Shown here in pieces: positions 10,476 to 19,542 of a stretch of 64,000 bases of DNA. Position numbers and translations under genes: made by a program. The stretch spans positions 496,001-560,000 of the forward strand of contig JAQZBP010000006.1 of the NCBI GenBank assembly GCA_029237815.1, read 5' to 3'. This DNA comes from Moraxellaceae bacterium. GTDB taxonomy: Bacteria > Pseudomonadota > Gammaproteobacteria > Pseudomonadales > Moraxellaceae. Under the pieces are notes generated by a model. The model saw only the letters and a list, made by a program, of their open reading frames with translations. It was not told where the DNA came from and made no database searches. Position 1 is the stretch's first letter. Every line of letters starts with the position of its first letter.

Positions 10476-10694
10476 GCGGGGTCTCCTTGCCAGGGCGAGG
10501 AGTATAGGCAGGGAGTCGCCCGGCGTGCAGGGCGGCAGGGGACAGATCGCTGGCCCGGGCATCCTTGCGCCGGGGCGAGAACCCGATTTGCCCTGGCGGC
10601 TATCTTGTGGCGCGAACACCTGATCCAGGGTGACACCGCTCAGCCGGCGTCAACGCCGGAGGGCTCCCGGTCTTTGAGGTACGGGACGCCCGGA

Positions 10695-11705
10695 TCAGCG
10701 CACCGCGCCATGGGCACGCCGCCAGCGCGCCGGCGTCTCGCCGGTCCAGCGCTGGAAGGCGCGGGTGAGGGCGCTCTGCTCGGAAAAGCCGAGCAGCAGC
10801 GCGATGTCGCCGATGCTGAGGGAGCGGTCGCCCAGGTATTGCCGCGCGAGCTGCGCGCGCGTGTCGTTGAGCAGCTGTTGCCAAGTAAGGCCGCGGGCAT
10901 CCAGTCGGCGCTGCAGGCTGCGCGGCGACAGGTGCAGCTCGCGCGCGGCCCGTGGCAGCGTCGCATTGCCCTCGGTCAGCAGGCGCGGCAGCAACTGCTG
11001 CAGCGCACGATCGAAAGGGCTGGCCTCCGGCAGCGCGGCCAGCAGCGCCTCGGCCTGGCGGTCCAGCAGGTCGCGCAGGCCCGGGTCGCGATGCGGATTG
11101 GGCAGGGTGAGCACGAACACCGGAAAGCGCACGCTGACGAAGGCCTGCTCGAAGAGCACCGGGCAGCCGAAGAAGGCTTCATACGCCGCCCGTTCCGCCG
11201 GCGGCGGCGTCGCGCCCGTGAAGGCGATGCGCGCCGGCGCCGGCGCGTCCTCCATCTGCCGGCGCAGCATGGTCACCAGCGCGGCAATGGCCACGGCATC
11301 GCCGAGCTGGCCGAGCCGGGCGCCACCGCCGCGCTCCCAGCGGATCTCCGCCTCCTCCCCCAGCACCAGCACCTCGGCAAGGTCGGCGCCGTAGAACAGC
11401 CGCTCGTAGCGCAGGTAGGCCTGCATGGCCTCGGCCAGGGTGGCGCTGGCCAGGGCGACATAGGCCAGCACGCCGACATGGCGCGGCTGCACCAGGGCGC
11501 CGATGGCGAGTCCCGGGGCCAGCTGCTGCGGCCGCAGCGCCACGGCTTTTTCCAGCAGGTCGCGCCAGACCTCCAGCGGGACATTGTCCTCCGCGCCCCA
11601 GCGCGCGAGGGCGCTGCGCAGCTCGGGGGCGGGCAGGCCCTCGGCGGCCAGCCAGTCGCCGAGCAGGCCTGTCCAGGCCCCGGTCACGCGGATCACATTG
11701 GCCAT
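10695..11705 (-). CDS. AraC-family transcriptional regulator
   Basis: 336-residue regulator with an N-terminal arabinose-binding-like (OruR/GntR-of-AraC type) ligand domain and a C-terminal AraC double helix-turn-helix. In the C-terminus ARELHLSPRSLQRRLDARG is the first recognition region and SIGDIALLLGFSEQSALTRAF the second, followed by WTGETPARWRR. It is transcribed divergently from a membrane fatty-acid hydroxylase gene, with a 145-base gap that holds a 21-bp-period direct repeat, so it probably controls that gene. The inducer is unknown. Confidence 0.93.
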   Translation of the reverse strand: MANVIRVTGAWTGLLGDWLAAEGLPAPELRSALARWGAEDNVPLEVWRDLLEKAVALRPQQLAPGLAIGALVQPRHVGVLAYVALASATLAEAMQAYLRYERLFYGADLAEVLVLGEEAEIRWERGGGARLGQLGDAVAIAALVTMLRRQMEDAPAPARIAFTGATPPPAERAAYEAFFGCPVLFEQAFVSVRFPVFVLTLPNPHRDPGLRDLLDRQAEALLAALPEASPFDRALQQLLPRLLTEGNATLPRAARELHLSPRSLQRRLDARGLTWQQLLNDTRAQLARQYLGDRSLSIGDIALLLGFSEQSALTRAFQRWTGETPARWRRAHGAVR

Positions 11706-11752
11706 GCGGAAGACTCCGGAGAGGGGAAAACGACGGTTTTTCCACCAATTAT

Positions 11753-11788
11753 GGCGTCGATTATCAATTTACAGGCGCAAGGCATCAA
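11753..11788. promoter_or_regulatory. Candidate AraC operator: 21-bp-period direct repeat
   Basis: GGCG-N6-ATCAA occurs at 11753-11767 and again at 11774-11788, in phase at exactly 21 bases (two helical turns), which is the usual spacing of AraC-type half sites. Only nine positions of each copy are conserved, so this is tentative. Confidence 0.35.
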
Positions 11789-11850
11789 GAAGAAGGGGCG
11801 CCGGCAGGCCAGAATGAGACCGTCGAATACCAAGAACAGGGGAGACACCC

Positions 11851-12816
11851 ATGAACCTGATCCAGATGTTCCAGCAAGTCTGGAACGACAGCGGCCTCGC
11901 CTCCCTCTGGGCCCTGGTGGCGCCCTGGCTGGCCCTGGACGAGCGCCAGCTGATCTTCGTTGTCGCCACGCCTTTCTTTATCGGTGTGACGCTGTGGGAA
12001 TACCTGCGCATCAAGGACGACCCGAGCAAGATGGACGGCCGCGAGGCCGTGCGCAATTTCATGCTGGGCGCCGGCTACCAGGTCACCGAGCTGCTGTTCG
12101 CGGCGGTGCTGTCCTTTCCCGTGTTCGCCTTCGCCTATCACCACCGCCTGGCGACTATCGAGCTCAATGTGTTCACCGCCCTGCTGCTGTGGGTGCTGAC
12201 TGACTTCGTTTTCTACTGGTACCACCGCGCCTCGCACCGCACGCGCTGGTTCTGGTGCACGCATGTGACGCACCACTCCTCCGAGCGCATGAACTTCTCG
12301 ACCGCGATGCGCCAGAACGCCTTCTACATCTTCAATGCCGGCTGGCTGTTCTACGTGCCCCTGGCCTTCATCGGCTTCAATCCGGTGTGGATAGGCGTGT
12401 GCTACGCGCTGTCGCTGGTCTACCAGTTCTTCATCCACACGACCCTGGTGACGAAGCTGCACCCGGCCATCGAGGCGGTGATGAACACGCCCAACCACCA
12501 TCGTGTGCACCATGCCAGCAATCCCGGCTATATCGATACCAACTACGCCGGTGTCTTTATCGTCTGGGACCGGCTCTTCGGCACTTTCGCCGAGGAACGC
12601 GCCGACCAGCCCATACGCTATGGCATCACCCGCCCGGTGCCCGGCAACAGCCTGATGACGAGCTGGACGCACGAGTTCGTGGACATGTTCCGCGACATGG
12701 CGCAGCCCGGGCCGCTGCTGGCCCGCCTGAAGCACCTGTGGATGCCGCCGGAGTGGCAGCGCACGCCGGCGCCGAAGGCCGGCAGGGAGGCACTGCCCGC
12801 CGGCGAGGGAACCTGA
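11851..12816 (+). CDS. Sterol desaturase / fatty acid hydroxylase family protein
   Basis: Integral membrane di-iron oxygenase (321 aa) of the fatty acid hydroxylase superfamily. The histidine clusters are HRASH (in FYWYHRASHRTRWFW), HVTHHSSE, a His in FIHTTLV, and NHHRVHH; together these bind two irons. Four or more membrane segments flank them. A GGGGAG ribosome site precedes ATG 11851. Its divergent partner is an AraC regulator. Members act on sterols, long-chain alkyl groups or ether lipids; the exact substrate is not evident. Confidence 0.92.
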   Translation: MNLIQMFQQVWNDSGLASLWALVAPWLALDERQLIFVVATPFFIGVTLWEYLRIKDDPSKMDGREAVRNFMLGAGYQVTELLFAAVLSFPVFAFAYHHRLATIELNVFTALLLWVLTDFVFYWYHRASHRTRWFWCTHVTHHSSERMNFSTAMRQNAFYIFNAGWLFYVPLAFIGFNPVWIGVCYALSLVYQFFIHTTLVTKLHPAIEAVMNTPNHHRVHHASNPGYIDTNYAGVFIVWDRLFGTFAEERADQPIRYGITRPVPGNSLMTSWTHEFVDMFRDMAQPGPLLARLKHLWMPPEWQRTPAPKAGREALPAGEGT

Positions 12817-12831
12817 ACGAACGCCAGCGCT

Positions 12832-12859
12832 AAAAAAACGGGGCCATGCCCCGTTTTTT
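12832..12859 (+). terminator. Terminator after the membrane hydroxylase gene
   Basis: AAAAAAACGGGGC...GCCCCGTTTTTT, a strong GC stem with a short CAT loop and flanking A and T runs. It lies 15 bases after the stop. Confidence 0.9.
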
Positions 12860-12930
12860 CTTGCCCCGATCCTGTGAACTCGCCCCGAGTTCCCGGCGGT
12901 GCGCTGCGAAAGCACGGCCCTCGGTGCAAT

Positions 12931-12957
12931 AAAAAAGGCCGGAAGTTATCCGGCCTG
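12931..12957 (-). terminator. Terminator of the acyl-CoA dehydrogenase gene (minus strand)
   Basis: On the minus strand AGGCCGGATAACTTCCGGCC is followed by TTTTTTATT. It lies about 55 bases after the stop of the gene at 13013-14830. Confidence 0.85.
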
Positions 12958-13012
12958 AAAGGTGCGCATCCGTACGCGGGTGATGCATGCCGCCCGGGCG
13001 GGCGGCGTTGAC

Positions 13013-14830
13013 TCAGAACATCGCGAAGGCGTCGTTGTCCATCTGCATGAGGGACTTCGGCGAGGCCACGATGCCGGCCACATGGCCTTTGGCGCGCGGC
13101 AGCAGGCGGTCGAAGTAGAACTCGGCCGTCTGGATCTTGGCGGTGTAGAACTCCGGCGTTTCGCTGCCGCCCTTCTCCAGCTTCTCGAAGGCCACGGCGG
13201 CCTGGATGGCCCAGAAATAGGCCATGGTCACGTAGCCGGAATACATCAGGAAGTCATTGCAGGCGGATGAGACGATCTCGCGATCCTTGCGCGCGGTCAG
13301 CATGGTGCGCACGGTGAGCATGTTCCACTGCGCGCAGAGCTTGGAGAGCTGCCACACATAGGGGCGCATGTTCTTGTCGAGCGCGTGCTTCTTGCAGAAG
13401 CCCAGGATGGTGCCGGTGAATTCGCGCACGGCCTTGCCGCGGGTCATGATCAGGGTCTTGCGGCCGAGCAGGTCGAGCGCCTGGATGCCGGTGGTGCCTT
13501 CGTACAGCGTGGCGATACGGGCATCACGGGCAATCTGCTCCATGCCGTGTTCCTTGATGTAGCCGTGGCCGCCGAACACCTGCATGCCGAGGTTGGAGGC
13601 CTCGAGGCCGAGCTCGGTCAGGAAGCCTTTCAGGATCGGCGTCAGGAAGCCCAGCTTGTCGTCCCAGTAGTCGACCTTGCGCTGGTCGCCTTCGATGACG
13701 CCGTTCGTCATGTGGTCGGCGTACTGCGCGGCGAAGTACAGCATGGCGCGGCCGCCTTCGGCGATGGCCTTCTGGGTCAGCAGCATGCGGCGTACATCGC
13801 CGTGCCAGATCAGCGCGTCGGCGGTCTTGTCCGGTTCCTTCTTGCCGGAGACGGCGCGCATGGAGCGGCGCTCCTTGGCATAGGGCAGCGCGCCCTGGAA
13901 AGACAGCTCGGCATGCGCGATGCCCTGCACGGCGGTACCGATGCGGGCGGTGTTCATGAAGGTGAACATCGCTTCCAGGCCCTTGTTGGCCTGGGAGATC
14001 AGGTAGCCGGTGGCGCCGTCGAAGTTCATGACGCAGGTGGCGGAGGCGCGGATGCCCATCTTGTGCTCGATGGAGCCGCAGGCCACGCCGTTGCGCGCGC
14101 CCACGGTGCCATCGGGGTTGGCCAGGAACTTGGGCACGATGAACAGGGAGATGCCCTTGGTGCCTGGAGGGGCGTCCGGCAGACGGGCCAGCACGATGTG
14201 GACGATGTTCTCGGCCAGGTCGTGCTCACCGGCGGAAATGAAGATCTTGGTGCCGGTGATCTTGTAGGAGCCGTCGGCCTGCGGTTCGGCCTTGGTCTTC
14301 ATCTGGCCCAGATCGGTGCCGCACTGCGGCTCGGTCAGGCACATGGTGCCGGTCCAGCGGCCTTCCACCAGGGGCGGCATGAAGGTGGCTTTCTGCTCGT
14401 CAGTGGCGTGCTGCATGATCGTGTTCATGGCACCCAGCGACAGGCCGGGGTACATGGTGAAGGACCAGTTGGCGGTGCCCATCATCTCGGACTTGAGCAG
14501 GCCGAGGGACATCGGCATGCCCTGGCCGCCGAATTCGGCGGGATGCGACAGGCCCTGCCAGCCACCGGCGACGAACTGGTCGTAGGCTTCCTTGAAGCCC
14601 TTGGGGGTACGCACTTCACCATTCTCGAAGTGGCAGCCTTCCAGGTCGCCGGAGAGGTTCAGCGGCGACAGCACTTCCTCGCAGAAGCGGGCGGCTTCGC
14701 CCAGGATGGCCTCGACCATGTCCGGCGTAGCATCGCCACCGTTGGACAGCTGGCTGTAGTGCTTGGGATAGTCGAAGACTTCGTTCATCAGGAAGCGCAT
14801 GTCGCGCAGCGGGGCCTTGTACGCCGGCAT
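13013..14830 (-). CDS. Acyl-CoA dehydrogenase with extended C-terminal domain (DmdC/FadE-like)
   Basis: FAD-dependent enzyme (605 aa) that introduces the alpha-beta double bond in acyl-CoA. It is longer than the classical 380-400 aa enzymes because of an added C-terminal domain, as in FadE5-like and DmdC-like families. Motifs: MCLTEPQCGTDL (FAD contact), HKMGIRASATCVM, and LYEGTTGIQALDLLGRK, where the Glu after Tyr is the expected catalytic base. The start at 14830 (MPAYKAPLRDMRFLMNEVFD) matches the family N-terminus and has GAGG upstream; the frame continues further up without similarity. It is monocistronic with its own terminator. Substrate chain length is not predictable. Confidence 0.95.
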   Translation of the reverse strand: MPAYKAPLRDMRFLMNEVFDYPKHYSQLSNGGDATPDMVEAILGEAARFCEEVLSPLNLSGDLEGCHFENGEVRTPKGFKEAYDQFVAGGWQGLSHPAEFGGQGMPMSLGLLKSEMMGTANWSFTMYPGLSLGAMNTIMQHATDEQKATFMPPLVEGRWTGTMCLTEPQCGTDLGQMKTKAEPQADGSYKITGTKIFISAGEHDLAENIVHIVLARLPDAPPGTKGISLFIVPKFLANPDGTVGARNGVACGSIEHKMGIRASATCVMNFDGATGYLISQANKGLEAMFTFMNTARIGTAVQGIAHAELSFQGALPYAKERRSMRAVSGKKEPDKTADALIWHGDVRRMLLTQKAIAEGGRAMLYFAAQYADHMTNGVIEGDQRKVDYWDDKLGFLTPILKGFLTELGLEASNLGMQVFGGHGYIKEHGMEQIARDARIATLYEGTTGIQALDLLGRKTLIMTRGKAVREFTGTILGFCKKHALDKNMRPYVWQLSKLCAQWNMLTVRTMLTARKDREIVSSACNDFLMYSGYVTMAYFWAIQAAVAFEKLEKGGSETPEFYTAKIQTAEFYFDRLLPRAKGHVAGIVASPKSLMQMDNDAFAMF

Positions 14831-15487
14831 GGAAAACCTCGTCACAGTCAGGTGAAGGCGGAGAATCGCCGCTATCAGGGCCGGCCAGAATACTCCGCCA
14901 GCCTGATGAGGACGCGATTTATATGCCAAGGCCGCCGGCCAGGCATTGACGGAGTTGCCGCTTCCGGTGGTTATTTCGGTGAATAGGCGTAGAGGCGTCC
15001 ACACTGGTCAGGGCTGGCCTTCAGGGTGCGGCGGCCACTTGCCAGAGAGGGCATGGGCCGCTTCCTTCGCGGGCGGCAGGATCAGGGTCTGGCGCGACGG
15101 CGCGGCCTTCGCGTCAGCAAGGGCTACGCATTTTTCCTGAAGTTGCGCAAAGGGTGCCGGCTCGCTGTAACGCCACAGGGCCTTGCGGTATGCTCCGGCG
15201 ACGGTCAGCAGTCGAACTGCGCCAGAACAAGAAAAAACCAGAATAAGACTGTACCCGGAGCGCAACATGATCCGAGTCTTCAGCGGCGATGGCCGCCCTG
15301 CCCACCTGCGGCACCGTTCCCCGTCATCCGCTGGCGCGATCCCGGGTGCGCATCCTGCTGTTCGTGTCTGCATCCCTCTTGTTCCCGATTCTGCCGAGGC
15401 CGCGCGCGCGCCGTGTGCGGCGGTCCTGGCGCGCGTCGCCTGTGCAATGTTCCGCCAATCCCGTTATCACCTGATCCGAGGCAACGT
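14831..15487. other. 657-base gap before the polysaccharide operon
   Basis: This stretch separates the divergent acyl-CoA dehydrogenase and rfbF genes and must hold both promoters, but no convincing -35/-10 pair is seen. A minus-strand frame at 15008-15268 (86 codons from an ATG, MLRSGYSLILVFSCSG...) is open but has no recognisable similarity and no clear ribosome site; I do not call it a gene. A GC-rich alternating CGCGCGCG run occurs near 15402-15409. Confidence 0.5.
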
Positions 15488-16255
15488 ATGAAGTGCGTCA
15501 TTCTGGCGGGGGGACTCGGCACCCGCATCAGCGAGGAAACCACCCTGCGGCCCAAGCCCATGGTCGAGGTGGGAGGGCGCCCGATCCTCTGGCACATCAT
15601 GAAGATCTACTCGTCGCAGGGCGTGAACGACTTCGTCATCTGCCTCGGCTACAAGGGCTATGTGATCAAGGAGTACTTCGCCAACTATTTCCTGCACATG
15701 TCCGATGTCACCTTCGACATGAAGTCGAACCAGATGCAGATCCATCACGCCAGCGCCGAACCCTGGACCGTGACGCTGGTCGATACCGGCGAGCACTCCA
15801 TGACGGGCGGCCGCCTGCGTCGCGTCCGCGAGTATCTGGGCGACGAGGACTTCTTCTTCACCTACGGCGACGGCGTGGCCGACATCGACCTGGCCGCCCT
15901 GCAGAGCGCGCATGCCCAAGGCGGCCGCATGGCCACCGTGACCGCGGTGCTGCCGCCGGGCCGCTATGGCGCCCTGCGCCTGGAGGGCGATGCCGTCACC
16001 AGCTTCCAGGAGAAGCCACCCGGAGAGGTCGGCTGGATCAATGGCGGCTTTTTCCTGCTCTCGCCCAAGGTCATCGACTACATCGCCGACGACGCCACCA
16101 CCTGGGAGCAGGAGCCACTGAAGCGCCTCGCCGCCGAGGGCCAGCTGACGTCGTATTTCCACCGCGGCTTCTGGCAGCCCATGGACACGCTGCGTGAGAA
16201 AAACCTGCTCGAGCAGCTCTGGAACAGCGGCGATGCCCCCTGGAAAACCTGGTGA
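15488..16255 (+). CDS. rfbF: Glucose-1-phosphate cytidylyltransferase
   Basis: Makes CDP-glucose from CTP and glucose-1-phosphate, the entry step to CDP-linked deoxy sugars. The 255-residue protein has the nucleotidyltransferase N-terminus MKCVILAGGLGTRISEETTL, then RPKPMVEVGGRPILWHIM with the catalytic Lys, FFFTYGDGVADID (metal and nucleotide site) and NGGFFLLSPKV, all matching RfbF of the Salmonella/Yersinia O-antigen pathway. It opens an eight-gene operon of overlapping genes ending at 21826; its 3' end overlaps rfbG by 23 bases. Confidence 0.97.
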   Translation: MKCVILAGGLGTRISEETTLRPKPMVEVGGRPILWHIMKIYSSQGVNDFVICLGYKGYVIKEYFANYFLHMSDVTFDMKSNQMQIHHASAEPWTVTLVDTGEHSMTGGRLRRVREYLGDEDFFFTYGDGVADIDLAALQSAHAQGGRMATVTAVLPPGRYGALRLEGDAVTSFQEKPPGEVGWINGGFFLLSPKVIDYIADDATTWEQEPLKRLAAEGQLTSYFHRGFWQPMDTLREKNLLEQLWNSGDAPWKTW

Positions 16256-17309
16256 GTTCTGGCGCGGCCGCCGCGTCTTCATTACCGGCACCACCGGCTT
16301 CAAGGGCTCCTGGCTGGCGCTGGTGCTGCGCGAGCTGGGCGCGCGTGTCGAGGGATACGCGCTGCCGCCGGACAGTGCCGACAGCCTCTTCACGCAGGCG
16401 GATGTAAACACCGCCTGCCCGACCACGCTCGCCGACATCCGCGATCTCGACCAGCTCACCGCCGCGGTACGCGCGTTCGCGCCCCAGACCCTCTTCCACC
16501 TCGCCGCGCAGCCGCTGGTGCGGCGCAGCTACGCCCAGCCGCTGGAAACCTTTTCCACCAACGTGCAGGGCACCTGCAATCTGCTAGAGGCGGCCCGCGG
16601 CAGCGCCGGGCTGGAATCCGTGATCGCCGTCACCACGGACAAGTGCTACCGCAACCGCGAGTGGGACTGGGGCTACCGCGAGACCGACGAGCTGGGCGGC
16701 GACGACCCCTATTCGGCCTCGAAGGCTGCCGCCGAACTGGCGGTGGGCGCCTGGCGGGCCTCCTATTACCGCGCCGCCGGCATCGGCCTGGCCACGGCCC
16801 GCGCCGGCAACGTGGTGGGCGGCGGCGACTGGGCCGAGGACCGGCTGATTCCGGACATCGTCCGGGCGTACCGGGAGCAGCGTGAGCTGGTGGTGCGCTA
16901 TCCGGAGGCGACCCGTCCCTGGCAGCACGTGCTGGACTGCGTGCACGGCTACCTGTTGCTGGCCGAGCACCTGCACGCCCATCCCGAGGGCGCAGCCCGG
17001 GCCTGGAACTTCGGGCCGCCACCGGAAGGCGAGGCCTCGGTGCGGCGCCTGATCGGACTGATGTCGACGGCCCTGCCGGTGCAGGTGGCCATGGCGGAGG
17101 GCGTGCAGCAGCACGAGGCGGCGCGGCTCGTGCTCGACTCCACCCTCGCCCACAAGCGGCTGGGCTGGCGCACGGCGCTCGGCCTGCAGCAGACGCTGGA
17201 GTGGACCGCCGAGTGGTACGCCGGCTACCTGCGCGGCGAGACGGCCCACGACCTCACGCTGGCCCAGATCCATCGCTACCTGACCCTGTGCGGGCGGGCC
17301 GCCACGTGA
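16233..17309 (+). CDS. rfbG: CDP-glucose 4,6-dehydratase
   Basis: Converts CDP-glucose to CDP-4-keto-6-deoxyglucose with bound NAD. The 358 aa protein is a standard-length extended SDR. It carries VFITGTTGFKGSWLAL (nucleotide-binding glycines), HLAAQPLVRRSY, the TTDKCYRNREW active-site stretch typical of RfbG, YSASKAAAE (catalytic Tyr and Lys), and ARAGNVVGGGDWAEDRLIPD. I chose ATG 16233, which overlaps the end of rfbF, because the family N-terminus begins about ten residues before the glycine motif. The GTGA overlap couples it to the next gene. Confidence 0.96.
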   Translation: MPPGKPGEFWRGRRVFITGTTGFKGSWLALVLRELGARVEGYALPPDSADSLFTQADVNTACPTTLADIRDLDQLTAAVRAFAPQTLFHLAAQPLVRRSYAQPLETFSTNVQGTCNLLEAARGSAGLESVIAVTTDKCYRNREWDWGYRETDELGGDDPYSASKAAAELAVGAWRASYYRAAGIGLATARAGNVVGGGDWAEDRLIPDIVRAYREQRELVVRYPEATRPWQHVLDCVHGYLLLAEHLHAHPEGAARAWNFGPPPEGEASVRRLIGLMSTALPVQVAMAEGVQQHEAARLVLDSTLAHKRLGWRTALGLQQTLEWTAEWYAGYLRGETAHDLTLAQIHRYLTLCGRAAT

Positions 17310-17845
17310 AGCGTATCGAGACGCCTCTTGCCGGCCTTGTCGTGGTCGAGACGCCGGTGTTCCGTGACGCGCGCGGCAGCTTCCAGCGCCTGCAGTGCAA
17401 CGACGCGTTTGCGGCGGCCGGGTTGCCCGCCGCGTTCGTGCAGACCAACCTGTCGACCAATACCCAGCCGAACATCCTGCGCGGCATGCACTACCAGAAA
17501 TTTCCGCACCAGGAGGACAAGCTGGTGCGCTGCGTGCACGGCGCCATCCTCGATGTCGTGATCGACATCCGCCGCTCCTCTCCCACCTTCGGCCGCCATT
17601 TCGCCATCGAGCTCTCGGCCGAAAATGCGCGCGCCCTGCTGGTGCCCAAGGGCTTCGCGCACGGCTACCTGACCCTGACTGCCGACGCCGCCGTGCTCTA
17701 CCACGTGACCACGCCCTACACGCCGGGCGCCGAAGGCGGCATCCGCTGGAACGACCCGCGCTTCGCCATCGACTGGCCGGTGGACGCGCCGCTGCTCTCC
17801 GACAAGGACGCGGCCTGGCCCGACTTCGACGGGGGCGAGCCCTGA
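17306..17845 (+). CDS. RmlC-like sugar-nucleotide 3,5-epimerase
   Basis: Cupin-fold epimerase (179 aa) of the dTDP-4-dehydrorhamnose 3,5-epimerase family. Catalytic features are kept: RGMHYQ (the His base), KLVRCVHGAILDVVIDIR, SPTFGR, KGFAHGYL and the YTP...GIRWNDP region with the Tyr acid. In this operon the only nucleotide sugar made is CDP-4-keto-6-deoxyglucose, so the substrate is inferred to be the CDP rather than the dTDP sugar; no dTDP-pathway genes (rmlA, B, D) are present. It begins at a GTG inside the rfbG stop and ends in a TGATG overlap with the next gene. Confidence 0.9.
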   Translation: MKRIETPLAGLVVVETPVFRDARGSFQRLQCNDAFAAAGLPAAFVQTNLSTNTQPNILRGMHYQKFPHQEDKLVRCVHGAILDVVIDIRRSSPTFGRHFAIELSAENARALLVPKGFAHGYLTLTADAAVLYHVTTPYTPGAEGGIRWNDPRFAIDWPVDAPLLSDKDAAWPDFDGGEP

Positions 17846-18807
17846 TGAAGCTGCTGCTCACCGGCGCCAACGGTTACGTCGGCAGCGAGCTGCTGGCCAC
17901 GCTGACGGCCGCCGGCCACGAAGTCTGGTGCGTGACGCGCACGGCGCGTCCGCTGCCAGGCGTGCCGTCAACGCGGCAGCTCGTGCACGACCTGCGGATG
18001 CCGCTCGCCGTCGCCGCCGATGACTTCGATCTCGTGATCCATGCCGCCGGCGCCAACGACGTGCAGTCGCGCGATCCGGCCGAGGCGTTGGCGTTGACCG
18101 CTCTTACGGCGCGGCAGTGCGCCGAGTTTGCGGTGCGGCAGAAAACTCCGCGGCTGCTCTATCTCTCCACCTTCCAGGTCTACGGGGTCGATGAAGGCGC
18201 AGTGGACGAGAGCACGCCCTGCCGGCCGCGCAACGATTACGCTTTGACCCACCTGTTCGCCGAGCAATGGATCGAGCAGTACGGCCGCACCCACGGCCTG
18301 GCCTATGTGCTGGCGCGCCCGGCCAATATTGCCGGCATGCCACGCGCGGGTGACATGCTGCGCTGGACGCTGGCGCCGGGCTGCTTCTGCCGCGACGCGA
18401 TCACGCAGGGGCGCGTGCTGGTCCGCTCCACCGGCCTGCAACAGCGCGACTTTTTGCCGCTGCGCGAGGTCGCGCGGCAACTGTCCGTTATTGCCGGCGA
18501 TTTCTCGGACTATGCCAATGGCATCGTCAATATCTGCGCCGGCGCCTCGCTCACGATTGCCGAGGTCGCGGGCATCGCCGCCGACCGCTTCCGCGCCGTG
18601 TTCGGGCGCGACTGCCCGCTGGAATTCGCGCCCGCCCCCGGCGCCCCGACTACCGCCGGCGCACCCCTGCAGGTGTCCGGACGCTACCTTGAGCAGCATC
18701 CCGCCGATCGCCTGACCCACGCCCGGGCGCTCGAGCTCATGAACGAGAGCGTGGACCACACCTACCACTACCTGCGCGCGCACGCGCAGCTGGAGATGTC
18801 ACGATGA
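17845..18807 (+). CDS. NAD-dependent epimerase/dehydratase family protein (putative CDP-sugar 4-ketoreductase)
   Basis: Extended SDR of 320 aa with the Rossmann motif TGANGYVGSELL at the N-terminus, VIHAAGAN, STFQVYG and RPANIAG. By position it should reduce the C4 ketone left by the dehydratase, after epimerisation, to finish a CDP-6-deoxyhexose; this is inference. Unusual: the catalytic YxxxK reads YALTH here, with His in place of Lys (sequence NDYALTHLFAEQW). The start ATG at 17845 overlaps the previous stop, and its own stop overlaps the next gene by 4 bases. No RfbH-type dehydrase is encoded nearby, so a 3,6-dideoxy sugar is unlikely. Confidence 0.85.
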   Translation: MKLLLTGANGYVGSELLATLTAAGHEVWCVTRTARPLPGVPSTRQLVHDLRMPLAVAADDFDLVIHAAGANDVQSRDPAEALALTALTARQCAEFAVRQKTPRLLYLSTFQVYGVDEGAVDESTPCRPRNDYALTHLFAEQWIEQYGRTHGLAYVLARPANIAGMPRAGDMLRWTLAPGCFCRDAITQGRVLVRSTGLQQRDFLPLREVARQLSVIAGDFSDYANGIVNICAGASLTIAEVAGIAADRFRAVFGRDCPLEFAPAPGAPTTAGAPLQVSGRYLEQHPADRLTHARALELMNESVDHTYHYLRAHAQLEMSR

Positions 18808-19541
18808 ACCCGGTCGAAGAGTTTTTCCATGAACGTCGCGAAGACATCGAGAAAATGTCGAAAGACGAAGAGCTGCGGAAGAAGTCGCTCGACTGGATGC
18901 TGGCCTCCGACAAGTACAAGTACTCGTACAACTACACCTGGCTCGGGCGGCCCATCATCAAATACCCGAACGATATCGTCGCCACGCAGGAAATCATCTG
19001 GCGGGTGAAGCCCGACCTGATCATCGAGACCGGCGTCGCGCATGGTGGCAGCCTCATCCTCTCCGCCTCGATGCTGGAACTGCTGGGCGGGAATGGCCGT
19101 GTCATCGGCATCGACATCGACATCCGGCCGCACAACCGCAAGGAGATCGAGGCGCACCCGCTGTACAAGCGCATTGACCTCATCGAAGGCTCGTCGGTCG
19201 ATCCGCAGGTGGTCGAGCAGGTGAAGCAGATGGCCGCCGGCAAGAAGAACATCATGGTCTTCCTCGACTCGCTGCACACGCACGACCATGTGGCCGCCGA
19301 ACTGGCCTGCTATGCGTCGATGGTGTCAGTCGGCTCCTATCTCGTGCTGCCGGACACTTTCATCGAGTATTTCCCGAAGGGCTACTACGCGCACAACCGG
19401 CCCTGGGACGTCGGCAACAATCCCATGACCGCGCTGCGCGAATTCCTGAAGACGAACGACGACTTCGAGATCGACCAGGAGCTCAACGGCAAGCTGATGA
19501 TCACCGAGGCCTTCGACGGCTACCTGCGCCGGGTCAAGTGA
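18804..19541 (+). CDS. CmcI-like (cephalosporin hydroxylase family) methyltransferase
   Basis: A 245 aa protein of the CmcI / rhamnosyl O-methyltransferase family, which has a class I SAM fold. Seen: LIIETGVAHGGSLIL (SAM motif I), GIDIDIRPHN, MVFLDSLHTHDHV (metal-binding Asp region) and LVLPDTFIEY. Relatives in polysaccharide clusters O-methylate sugars, so a sugar methyltransferase is more likely than a hydroxylase despite the family name. The N-terminal 35 residues are strongly charged (many Lys, Glu and Asp). It overlaps the upstream epimerase gene and is one base from the acetyltransferase gene. Confidence 0.88.
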   Translation: MNPVEEFFHERREDIEKMSKDEELRKKSLDWMLASDKYKYSYNYTWLGRPIIKYPNDIVATQEIIWRVKPDLIIETGVAHGGSLILSASMLELLGGNGRVIGIDIDIRPHNRKEIEAHPLYKRIDLIEGSSVDPQVVEQVKQMAAGKKNIMVFLDSLHTHDHVAAELACYASMVSVGSYLVLPDTFIEYFPKGYYAHNRPWDVGNNPMTALREFLKTNDDFEIDQELNGKLMITEAFDGYLRRVK

Positions 19542-19542
19542 C

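Noticed and set aside
15008-15268. Small minus-strand gene upstream of rfbF
   Set aside because: An 86-codon frame with ATG but no similarity, no ribosome site and no conserved context; noted only within the gap entry.
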